From the NCBI GenBank assembly GCA_964550325.1, contig CAZJYT010000033.1, forward strand, positions 1 to 10,742: a DNA stretch of 10,742 bases. The letters run 5' to 3'. Made by a program: the position numbers and the translations under genes. This document shows positions 1 to 5,908 of the stretch, one piece after another; the first letter of the stretch is position 1, and every line of letters starts with the position of its first letter. Under the pieces are notes generated by a model that did not search any database, was not told where the DNA came from, and saw only the letters and a list, made by a program, of their open reading frames with translations. This stretch comes from CAZJYT01 sp964550325 (GTDB lineage Bacteria; Patescibacteriota; Minisyncoccia; Minisyncoccales; CAZJYT01).

Positions 1-619
1 CCAAGCCAATATACCCTATTGCTCCAGGTGTCTGACTAACTGTCTGTTTTACCGCACCGTTTGAATTCTTTTCAAGAGCAGACTCTACAAACCTTTCTTT
101 TTGCATTAGATATTTCCAGAAAAACTCTCTTGTTCCAGAGGCACTGTCTCTATTAATAACAACAATTTTCATATCTACACCTCCAAGTTCTTTCCAGTTT
201 TTGTAGATTCCATTGTAAATTTTCTTTATTTGTTCTAAAGAAAGAGCACTTATTGGATTGTCAGGATGAACAATAATTACAATACCATCTTTTGCTATCA
301 CTATCTTTTTCAAATTGGGATATCTTGTTTTTTCTTTTTCCTTTAAATCTCTTGAGGCCATCCCAATATCTGCTATTCCTTCTCCTACAGCTTGAATTCC
401 CACACTGGAACCACCACCACTTATTCGGATATCCACATCGTTGTGTCTTTCCATATATATCTCACTTGCCTTCTGAGCAATAGGTAAAACAGTTGTAGAA
501 CCCATTATTGTTATACTTTGTATCTCTTTTTCCTTAAACCACCCTCCAAATATTCCTCCAATAACTATTATCCCTACAATACCCACTATTGCTCCAATTG
601 CAATTTTTTTATTTTTCAT
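1..619 (-). CDS. pstS: PstS-like phosphate ABC transporter substrate-binding protein, 5' part (runs off left edge)
   Basis: About 206 residues are visible; the C-terminus lies beyond base 1. The protein would capture phosphate outside the membrane and pass it to a PstCAB transporter, whose genes are not in view. The N-terminus (MKNKKIAIG, then a hydrophobic stretch to about residue 27) looks like a membrane anchor or uncleaved signal; I see no lipobox cysteine. Family motifs follow in order: GSTTVLPIA (about 40-48), GGGSSVGIQAVGEGIADIG (about 68-86), NRDSASGTREFF (about 156-167) and TPGAIGYI near the cut end. These are the ligand-binding loops of the PBP-like (PstS) fold. The ATG at 619-617 is preceded by a purine-rich AAAGAGAGAG. 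The gene diverges from folD. Another oxyanion-binding PBP is possible, but the SGT and GAIGY motifs favour phosphate. Confidence 0.85.
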   Translation of the reverse strand, partial: MKNKKIAIGAIVGIVGIIVIGGIFGGWFKEKEIQSITIMGSTTVLPIAQKASEIYMERHNDVDIRISGGGSSVGIQAVGEGIADIGMASRDLKEKEKTRYPNLKKIVIAKDGIVIIVHPDNPISALSLEQIKKIYNGIYKNWKELGGVDMKIVVINRDSASGTREFFWKYLMQKERFVESALEKNSNGAVKQTVSQTPGAIGYIGL

Positions 620-822
620 AAAAGCTCTCTCTTTCCACTTCCTTATTTTCACTATGTTAACATATTATTGAATAAGGTGTAAAATTCTGTATTAACTTAT
701 CTAACAAGGCAAGTAAAAAGGTTTGGCGATAAATTGTTGTGTATAAGTTTGAAAATAAGGTTTCTAACGGGGCAGGCAAAATTCCAAATAAAATTCAAAA
801 ATCTAAAACAATTTTTAAAATG

Positions 823-870
823 TTTAAAAATTAAAAATTGATTAAAAATTAAAAATTAAAAATTTAAAAG
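823..870. repeat. AT-only heptamer tandem repeat (TTAAAAA)n
   Basis: The heptamer TTAAAAA occurs about five times between 824 and 863, interrupted once by TTGA, and continues into similar A/T runs. It lies upstream of the folD promoter. It may act as an UP-element-like or bent region, or simply be a low-complexity tract. Nothing in it is coding. Confidence 0.6.
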
Positions 871-906
871 ATAAAGATAAGGTAGTTTAAACTGTAGGTT
901 GTAATT

Positions 907-935
907 TTGACTTTTAGGCTTTAATGAGTTTTAAT
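907..935 (+). promoter_or_regulatory. Candidate sigma-70-type promoter for folD
   Basis: TTGACT at 907-912 matches the -35 consensus at 5 of 6 positions. A 17-bp spacer leads to TTTAAT at 930-935, 5 of 6 with TATAAT. The expected transcription start, about 7 bases on, is near 942, only a base or two before the folD ATG at 944. This would give an almost leaderless mRNA, consistent with the lack of a Shine-Dalgarno sequence there. In so AT-rich a region, chance matches are possible. Confidence 0.45.
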
Positions 936-943
936 TTAGAAAA

Positions 944-1768
944 ATGAGAATTTTGGATGGGAAAAAACTATCAGAGAAGATTTTAAAAAACCTCAGAAGA
1001 GAGATTGAAAGACTAAAATTAAAGCTTACTTTAGGTATAATTCAGGTAGGAGAAAATAAGGTTTCTGAGGTTTATATTAATTCAAAAAAGAGAGCCTCTC
1101 AGAAAATTGGGATAGGGTTTCAGGTTTTTAAATTTCCAGAAGATATTGGGAAAGAAAAATTAAAAAAAGAGATTGAAAAAATTGTTAATTCTCCTTCAAT
1201 TTCTGGAGTTATTATTCAATTACCAATGCCAAAAGAATATTCTCCAGAAGAATTTTTAAACCTTATTCCTTCAGAAAAAGATATTGATTTGCTTTCTGAA
1301 AAGAGTTTGGGAAAATTTTATCAGGGAAAATCAAAAATTTTACCCCCTACTGTAAGTGGGATTTTAAAACTTTTGAAAAGCGGTAAGGTTAAATTGAAGG
1401 GTAAAAATGTGGTTATTTTTGGAGCGGGGAGGTTAGTGGGATTTCCATTAAGCTTGGTTTTGGTAAGAGAAAAGGCAACGGTGTCTGTTCTAAATGAGTT
1501 TACAAAAGATGTGAGCTATTTTACCCAGAAGGCAGATATTATTATTTCTGGAGTGGGGAAGCCAAATTTGGTAAGGGGAGAAATGGTAAAAAGGGGAGTG
1601 GTGATAATAGATGCTGGTACGAGTAAGGTAAAAGGGAAATTGGTTGGAGATGTGGATTTTAAATCAGTTTCTAAAAAGGCAAGTCTTATTACTCCTGTTC
1701 CCGGAGGAGTAGGACCTATGACAGTAGCTTCTCTCTTGGAGAATTTGGTAAAACTTAACAAAAAATAA
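944..1768 (+). CDS. folD: Bifunctional methylenetetrahydrofolate dehydrogenase / methenyltetrahydrofolate cyclohydrolase FolD
   Basis: FolD interconverts 5,10-methylene-, 5,10-methenyl- and 10-formyl-tetrahydrofolate in the cytoplasm using NAD(P). The 274 residues are slightly short for the family. The catalytic YxxxK is YINSK (Tyr44, Lys48). QLPMP (92-96) and KDID (112-115) follow, matching the usual QLPLP and KDVD motifs. The Rossmann loop is GAGRLVGFP (160-168), where most bacteria have GRSxxVGxP. ADIIISGVGKP (197-207) and the signature PVPGGVGPMT (251-260) complete the match. The usual PCTP segment is PPTVSG (134-139), so some folate- and cofactor-contact residues differ from the textbook enzyme; I think this is typical of CPR FolD proteins, but from memory. 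The stop shares one base with the next start (TAATG), implying translational coupling. Confidence 0.95.
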   Translation: MRILDGKKLSEKILKNLRREIERLKLKLTLGIIQVGENKVSEVYINSKKRASQKIGIGFQVFKFPEDIGKEKLKKEIEKIVNSPSISGVIIQLPMPKEYSPEEFLNLIPSEKDIDLLSEKSLGKFYQGKSKILPPTVSGILKLLKSGKVKLKGKNVVIFGAGRLVGFPLSLVLVREKATVSVLNEFTKDVSYFTQKADIIISGVGKPNLVRGEMVKRGVVIIDAGTSKVKGKLVGDVDFKSVSKKASLITPVPGGVGPMTVASLLENLVKLNKK

Positions 1769-2361
1769 TGACATTGAAAGAGATAGAAAAAGAAATTTTG
1801 AATTGTAAGAAATGCCCTCTCTATAAAACGAGGACCAATACTGTAGCAGGTGAGGGGAATCCAAAGGCAAAAATTATGTTTATTGGAGAAGCCCCGGGAT
1901 ATTGGGAAGATCAAAGAGGAATTCCTTTTTGTGGACCAGCAGGAAAGATTTTGGATGAGCTTTTAGAAAAGATTGGAATAAAAAGAAATGAGATTTTTAT
2001 TGGAAACCTTTTAAAATGTCGTCCCCCCGAAAATAGAGATCCCAAGCCAGAAGAAATTTCAGCTTGCAGTCCATTTTTAGAAAAACAGATAGAAATTATT
2101 AATCCAAAAATAATTTGTCCCTTGGGTAGATACTCAATGAGGTTTGTGTTTGAAAAATATGGGCTAAAAAATGAATTAAAAGAGATCTCAAAAATTCATG
2201 GAAAAATTTTTGAAGTAAAAACCTTATTTAAAAATATAAAAATTATTCCCTTTTACCATCCAGCAGTAGCTACCTATCATCCCACAATGAAAGAGATATT
2301 GAAAAAAGATTTTAAAATTCTCTTGAAATTCATTGAACAATGGCAGTCCCAAAGAAAATAA
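1768..2361 (+). CDS. Family 4 (thermophilic-type) uracil-DNA glycosylase
   Basis: This enzyme removes uracil from DNA to start base-excision repair. At 197 residues it has the normal length for family 4. Four cysteines are placed as iron-sulfur ligands: C13 and C16 (CKKC), C84 (in KCRPPENRDP) and C100 (ACSPF). The active-site motif GEAPG (40-44) is followed by EDQRGIPFCGPAG, and the second motif is HPAVATYHP (164-172). Asn81 in IGNLLKC fits the conserved pocket Asn. The start codon overlaps the folD stop by one base. The last 22 bases overlap the start of the next gene. No Shine-Dalgarno sequence is evident, so translation is probably coupled to folD. Confidence 0.93.
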   Translation: MTLKEIEKEILNCKKCPLYKTRTNTVAGEGNPKAKIMFIGEAPGYWEDQRGIPFCGPAGKILDELLEKIGIKRNEIFIGNLLKCRPPENRDPKPEEISACSPFLEKQIEIINPKIICPLGRYSMRFVFEKYGLKNELKEISKIHGKIFEVKTLFKNIKIIPFYHPAVATYHPTMKEILKKDFKILLKFIEQWQSQRK

Positions 2362-2807
2362 TTAATTTTTTGGAAAAATCAAAAATTAGATATAAGATTT
2401 TAAAACATAAGAAGGTCTTTACCGCTTTTGATAAGTCCCAAACCTTAAAGGTTTCTCCCAATATTGTAGCAAAGACATTGGTTTTAAAAATAGATAAAAA
2501 TTTATTTTTTGTTTTAATTCCTGCTGATAAAAGGCTGGATTTTAAAAAATTGAAGAAATTGGGAAAGAAAATAAGTTTGCTTTCAGAAAAACTGATTAAA
2601 AAGAAAATCAAAAATACAAAGATGGGAGCTATTCCTCCTTTTGGTAACTTATGGAAGATTATTACTATTGCTGACTCTTCATTTAAAACAAAAAGAAAAA
2701 TAATTTTAAACAGCGGAGATTGGAAGCATTCAATTGAAATTTCACCGAAAAGCTTAAAAAAACTAATTCCTGATTTGATTTGGCAGAAGGTTTCTATTAA
2801 AATGTAG
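2340..2807 (+). CDS. YbaK/ProX-type aminoacyl-tRNA deacylase domain protein
   Basis: The 155 residues fit a single YbaK/EbsC domain. The family hydrolyses mischarged aminoacyl-tRNAs in trans, for example Cys- or Ala-tRNA(Pro). Visible signatures are AKTLVLK (44-50) with the expected catalytic Lys45, LIPADKRLDFKKL (59-71), and the GxxPPFG loop as GAIPPFG (96-102). A late ILNSGDWKHSIEIS segment matches the usual fNaG...si.m motif. Which amino acid it edits cannot be read from sequence. The start overlaps the upstream glycosylase gene by 22 bases in another frame, and no better downstream ATG exists before the conserved domain. The gene ends 29 bases before the GC-rich repeat element. Confidence 0.88.
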   Translation: MAVPKKIINFLEKSKIRYKILKHKKVFTAFDKSQTLKVSPNIVAKTLVLKIDKNLFFVLIPADKRLDFKKLKKLGKKISLLSEKLIKKKIKNTKMGAIPPFGNLWKIITIADSSFKTKRKIILNSGDWKHSIEISPKSLKKLIPDLIWQKVSIKM

Positions 2808-2811
2808 TTGC

Positions 2812-3034
2812 TAACCAATTTGGTAACAAATCACCTGAGGCATCTTGCCTCGGGGAGCACGGAGTCGCCTTAGGTGCTGAAAAAGGAGATTTTTCACGGG
2901 CGCTCCTATACCTCGCCGAGCCTTACAGAGTCCCTACTGAAATATAATTCTCCTCTCGGGCTCGGCTGCGGTATGCTCCCCGAGACAAGATGCCTCATTA
3001 GGTAAATTAGTGTGAGTTGCTACTGAATTGGTTA
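2812..3034. repeat. Outer imperfect inverted repeat enclosing element copy 1
   Basis: An 18-base arm at 2812-2829 (TAACCAATTTGGTAACAA) pairs with the reverse complement of 3017-3034 at 15 of 18 positions. It encloses the 160-bp core asymmetrically, with 7 bases on the left and 20 on the right. The left arm also contains ACCAA-T-TTGGT. Matching flanks occur in the same orientation around copy 2, so the arms appear to be part of a larger repeat unit. The right arm runs to within 10 bases of the aroK start codon. Confidence 0.6.
2837..2996 (+). mobile_element. 160-bp GC-rich MITE-like repeat, copy 1
   Basis: The element has 23-bp terminal inverted repeats beginning GAGGCATCTTG (left arm 2837-2859, right arm 2974-2996; 22 of 23 bases pair). 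It is about 56% G+C by my count, against roughly one third for the window. A second 160-bp copy lies at 5700-5859 in the opposite orientation, with 148 of 160 positions identical by my alignment. It carries no transposase, so if mobile it would be a non-autonomous miniature element. No clear target-site duplication abuts the ends. In RNA or single-stranded DNA the arms would form a long stem. It could equally be a REP/BIME-like structural repeat; mobility is inference. Confidence 0.75.
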
Positions 3035-3044
3035 AGTAGTACAA

Positions 3045-3629
3045 ATGAAAAAAAAAGTTTTTCTCACAGGATTTAGAGGGGCGGGAAAGACTACTTTAGC
3101 TGTTTTATTGGGAAAGAGACTAAATTTTGAGGTGATTGAAATGGATAAATTAATTGTAGAGAGGACAAAAAAGACAATAAGTGAGCTTACAAACAGAGGG
3201 AAGGATTGGAAAAGGTTTAGGGAAGAAGAGACCTTGTTATTAAAGGAGATTTTAAAAAAAGATAAAATAGTAGTAGATACTGGAGGAGGTTTATTTGTAA
3301 ATGATGTAGAATACAAAAGGGGAATTACCTTTGGAGAATATAATTTTAATTTGGTGAAGGACCTCCCCGAGAAATTAATAATTTTTTTGAAGGTGAAAGA
3401 AGAAATTTTAATTAAAAGATTGACTTCAGAAGAATTTTTAAATTATAATAAAAAATTTAGACCCTCTCTTTCTGGAGATGAAAAAATAGATTTAAAAAAA
3501 GAAATGGAAATTTATAAGAAGAGATTGTCCCTTTATGAAAAAAGAGCAGATTATATTTTAGAGAATAATTTCTTAGCAAAAAAAGAAGCCTTAGAAAAGA
3601 TTTTAAAATTAATCTATGATCGGAGCTAA
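3045..3629 (+). CDS. aroK: Shikimate kinase
   Basis: Phosphorylates shikimate at the 3-OH with ATP, the fifth step of the chorismate pathway. At 194 residues it is slightly longer than typical AroK (about 170-180). The Walker A loop is GFRGAGKT (9-16). Asp34 in IEMDKLIVERT fits the shikimate-binding aspartate, and RFREEE (57-62) supplies the substrate arginine (Arg59). TGGGL (79-83) is the conserved glycine motif, and RPSLSG (139-144) fits the LID arginine region. The KRLSLYEKRADYIL tail matches the family ending RxxxYxxxA. Extra residues between GGG and the next strand (about 85-110) explain the added length. The gene starts 48 bases after repeat copy 1 with no Shine-Dalgarno sequence. It overlaps aroE by 14 bases. 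Confidence 0.93.
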   Translation: MKKKVFLTGFRGAGKTTLAVLLGKRLNFEVIEMDKLIVERTKKTISELTNRGKDWKRFREEETLLLKEILKKDKIVVDTGGGLFVNDVEYKRGITFGEYNFNLVKDLPEKLIIFLKVKEEILIKRLTSEEFLNYNKKFRPSLSGDEKIDLKKEMEIYKKRLSLYEKRADYILENNFLAKKEALEKILKLIYDRS

Positions 3630-4446
3630 AACAAAAATTTGTTTGGTGATTGGAGATCCTATTGAGCATTCTTTGTCTCCTTTGATGCACAATGTAGGTT
3701 ATAAGGCTTTAGGAATTGATGATAAATTTGTGTTTTTGGGGGTAAGGGTGAAAATAGAGGAACTTAAAAATATAAAAACTGCAATAAAAACCTTAAAAAT
3801 CAGAGGAGTAAGTTGCACTATGCCTCATAAGGTCAAGATAATGAAATATTTAGATGAGATAGAAGAGTCAGCCAGAGAAATTGGGGCTGTTAATACTGTC
3901 TTAAATGAGAACCAAAAGTTAATTGGTTATAACACAGATTGGATAGGAGCCCAAAAAGCAATTGAAAAAAAGACCAGAATTAAAGGAAAAAGAGTAGGAA
4001 TTATTGGGGCAGGAGGAGCAGCTAAGGCAATTGTGTATGGAGTAAAAAAGAAAGGTGGAAAAATTAAGGTTTTTAACATTGATTTGAAAGAAGCAGAAAA
4101 TTTGGCAAAAAACTTTCAGGTAGAGATCGGAAGCTTTAAAGATTTAAATGAGCTCAAAAATTTTGATATTATTATCAATGCCACTCCTTTGGGAATGCCA
4201 CCCTATCAGGGTATTTCTCCTCTTCCAAAAGAAGTATTTTCTAAACATCAGGTGGTAATGGATGCGGTTTATATTCCATATAAGACAAAGATGTTAAGAG
4301 AAGCTGAAAAGAGAGGAGCTAAGATTATACCTGGAATTGAAATGCTTTTTTGGCAAGGAGTGGCTCAATTCAAATTATACACAAAGAGAAATCCTCCACT
4401 TGATGCTATGAGGTCTGCCCTAATTAATTACTTTAAAAAGAGTTAA
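3616..4446 (+). CDS. aroE: Shikimate dehydrogenase (NADP+)
   Basis: Reduces 3-dehydroshikimate to shikimate, the step before AroK; the two genes are adjacent and overlap by 14 bases, so they are very likely co-translated. The 276 residues match the family. The substrate domain has GDPIEHSLSPLMHN (13-26) with the two shikimate-binding serines, and SCTMPHK (66-72) with catalytic Lys72. GAVNTV (90-95) and GYNTDWIGA (104-112) follow, the latter with catalytic Asp108. The cofactor domain has the loop GAGGAAKA (131-138), then NATPLGM, and the C-terminal DAVYIPYKTKMLREAEKRGA and GIEMLFWQGVAQF segments. Every catalytic residue I looked for is present. Other genes of the shikimate pathway are not in the window. 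Confidence 0.96.
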   Translation: MIGAKTKICLVIGDPIEHSLSPLMHNVGYKALGIDDKFVFLGVRVKIEELKNIKTAIKTLKIRGVSCTMPHKVKIMKYLDEIEESAREIGAVNTVLNENQKLIGYNTDWIGAQKAIEKKTRIKGKRVGIIGAGGAAKAIVYGVKKKGGKIKVFNIDLKEAENLAKNFQVEIGSFKDLNELKNFDIIINATPLGMPPYQGISPLPKEVFSKHQVVMDAVYIPYKTKMLREAEKRGAKIIPGIEMLFWQGVAQFKLYTKRNPPLDAMRSALINYFKKS

Positions 4447-4450
4447 TTTT

Positions 4451-4906
4451 ATGAAAGAGAACGAGAAGGAGGAAGAAAAAAAAGAAGAAAAACCTATAGA
4501 AGAAGAGAAAATTAAAGAGTATTTAAAAAAATGGAAAGGTTGGCAGATCTCAGATGATAAAAATAAGATTTTTAAAGTCTTTCGTTTTAAGGATTTTAGA
4601 GAAATTACTGATTTTGTTTATGAAATTTTAAGATTTGGAGAAAAGATAAATTATTTCCCCCTTAAGATAATAATTGAATTTCCAAAAATAAGAGTAGAAC
4701 TAAGTAATGAAAAAATTAAAGGAATTACAGAAAAAGATTTTATTTTAGCCAAAGAAATAGAAGCTCTTACTGAATGGAAAATTAAATTTTATCAATGGCT
4801 GGGTTCTCCCAAAATATTTGCCATTTTGGTAATCATTTTTTTCTTAATAGTTTCCTGGCACTATCTTGGATATATTAAAGAGCTATTATTTAGTCTTTTT
4901 AAATAA
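4451..4906 (+). CDS. Membrane-anchored pterin-4a-carbinolamine dehydratase-like (PCD/DCoH fold) protein
   Basis: Three parts are visible in 151 residues: a Lys/Glu-rich, probably disordered N-terminus (1-24); a PCD-like domain (about 25-107); and one transmembrane helix (about 122-140, IFAILVIIFFLIVSWHY). PCD-like features are W-x2-S...IFKVFRFKDF (about 31-49), the segment running to FP, and GITEKDFILAKEIEAL (91-106), close to the family's GLTxxDxxLAxxID. However, the catalytic His-His-Pro region reads NYFP (67-70), and the second histidine motif (THxxGG) reads SNEKIKG. It is therefore probably not an active dehydratase. It starts 4 bases after aroE and abuts uppP, suggesting one transcript and possibly a membrane role. 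The fold assignment is good; the function is unknown. Confidence 0.72.
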   Translation: MKENEKEEEKKEEKPIEEEKIKEYLKKWKGWQISDDKNKIFKVFRFKDFREITDFVYEILRFGEKINYFPLKIIIEFPKIRVELSNEKIKGITEKDFILAKEIEALTEWKIKFYQWLGSPKIFAILVIIFFLIVSWHYLGYIKELLFSLFK

Positions 4907-5653
4907 ATGATAGAGTCTATCATTTTAGGAATTTTACAAGGAATTTTTGAATGGCTACCTATCTCCAGCGAAGGAATTTTGGCAATTACAAGTTATTTAT
5001 TAAAAGAACCCCATCCCATTGATATTTCTCTCTTTTTACATTTTGGAACTTTGTTAGCGGTTTTAATTTACTTTAAAAAAGAATGGAAAGAAATTCTCAC
5101 CTTTAAAGATAAAAAATTATTGTCTTTTTTGACAATTTCTACATTCTTTTCTTTAATTTTTGGTTTTTTAATTTATCAGTGGCTAAAAACCATTTCTCTA
5201 TTTGGTAGTTATCTTTTGTTAATAGTAGGAATAGGTTTGCTCCTTTCAGGGTTTTTTTCAGAAAAAAGAGAGAAATTTAATTTTAACCTCAACTTTTTTC
5301 ATTCAGCGGTAATTTGTGGAATTTTACAAGGCTTTTCTGTAATTCCTGGATTTTCAAGATCGGGTTCAACCATTTTTGGTCTTTCCTTAGGAATAAAAAA
5401 TCCTACTGAAATTCTTAAAATCTCTTATATGATGTCGGTACCAGTAGTTATTTTGGCTAATCTTTATTTGGTTTTCAAAAATCCAATTTTAATAAGTCCA
5501 AAAAGTGTAATTTCTTTGGTTTTTAGTTTCTTGGTAGGAATTTTAGTCTTAGATTATTTAATGAAAATTTCCCAAAGAATAAATTTTTCCAAATTCTGTT
5601 TTCTTTTTGGGTCTCTCTGTATTTTAGGCAGTATTTTGTTAAAATTTTTATAA
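4907..5653 (+). CDS. uppP: Undecaprenyl-diphosphatase, UppP/BacA family
   Basis: An integral membrane phosphatase that recycles undecaprenyl diphosphate to the monophosphate carrier for peptidoglycan and other surface polymers. The 248 residues are hydrophobic, with about seven or eight membrane segments. The first signature is GILQGIFEWLPISSEG (8-23), with Glu15 as the conserved catalytic glutamate. The second is PGFSRSGST (147-155), with Arg151 as the phosphate-binding arginine. HFGTLLAVLIYF (45-56) is another family block. The usual SSxGH histidine is replaced: the motif ends SSEGI (20-24). Length is a little below the typical 260-280. The start ATG follows the previous stop codon directly, with no ribosome-binding site. 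The UppP family is certain; activity is less so because of the missing histidine. Confidence 0.9.
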   Translation: MIESIILGILQGIFEWLPISSEGILAITSYLLKEPHPIDISLFLHFGTLLAVLIYFKKEWKEILTFKDKKLLSFLTISTFFSLIFGFLIYQWLKTISLFGSYLLLIVGIGLLLSGFFSEKREKFNFNLNFFHSAVICGILQGFSVIPGFSRSGSTIFGLSLGIKNPTEILKISYMMSVPVVILANLYLVFKNPILISPKSVISLVFSFLVGILVLDYLMKISQRINFSKFCFLFGSLCILGSILLKFL

Positions 5654-5674
5654 GGGAGAAATGGCTGTATTTAC

Positions 5675-5898
5675 TCACCAATTTGGTAACGAATTAGTAG
5701 AGGCATCTTGTCTCGGGGAGCATACCGCAGCCGAGCCCCAGAGGAAAATAGCGTTTCAGTAGGGACTCTCTAAGGCTCGGCGAGGTATAGGAGCGCCCGG
5801 GAAAAATCTTCTCTTTCAGTACCTAAGGCGACTCCGTGCTCCCCGAGACAAGATGCCTCGGTAAAGAAATTATCAACAATTAATTACTGAATTAGTTA
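5675..5898. repeat. Outer flanks enclosing element copy 2
   Basis: The left flank (5675-5692) shares ACCAATTTGGTAAC with the left flank of copy 1. The right flank (5885-5908) matches the right flank of copy 1 (3021-3044) at all but three positions. Both flanks keep the same orientation in the two copies although the 160-bp cores are opposite. The two flanks pair with each other only weakly here, less well than in copy 1. Confidence 0.55.
5700..5859 (-). mobile_element. 160-bp GC-rich MITE-like repeat, copy 2 (core inverted relative to copy 1)
   Basis: Its reverse complement matches copy 1 at 148 of 160 positions with no gaps. The differences cluster near the middle, including four adjacent positions. 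The 23-bp terminal inverted repeats (5700-5722 and 5837-5859) are perfect. There is no transposase gene and no obvious target duplication. The element fills the space between uppP and the ATP-cone gene, so no gene is interrupted. Two intact, similar copies 2.7 kb apart suggest recent spread or ongoing homogenisation. A structural REP-like repeat is the main alternative to a mobile element. Confidence 0.75.
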
Positions 5899-5908
5899 AA
5901 TAGTAGAA

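Larger units (their letters stand above)
620..943. other. Divergent intergenic region between pstS and folD
   Basis: This 324-base non-coding stretch separates two divergent genes and must hold both of their promoters. The side near folD is A/T homopolymer-rich and carries the heptamer repeat listed separately. Two imperfect copies of a 19-bp motif (700-718 and 763-781, differing by four transitions; consensus TCTAACRRGGCARGYAAAA) lie 63 bp apart in direct orientation. No ORF, tRNA or convincing terminator was seen. I could not fix a clear promoter for pstS on the minus strand. Confidence 0.6.

Noticed and set aside
292..483. Plus-strand open frame starting at TTG
   Set aside because: It lies antisense to the well-supported pstS frame and its translation is low-complexity Leu/Phe/Ser.
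1516..1914. Minus-strand open frame across folD and the glycosylase gene
   Set aside because: Both plus-strand genes have complete family motifs; this frame has none and is a shadow.
2330..2818. Long minus-strand open frame opposite the YbaK-type gene
   Set aside because: It is Phe/Ile/Leu-rich because it is antisense to Lys-rich coding sequence; the plus frame carries the GxxPPFG and Lys45 motifs.
2837..2996. Possible tRNA or other standard structural RNA gene in the GC-rich block
   Set aside because: There is no cloverleaf or TTCRA T-arm, and the perfect terminal inverted repeats fit an interspersed element better.
2837..5859. CRISPR-like array
   Set aside because: There are only two repeats, 2.7 kb apart, inverted, with genes between them.
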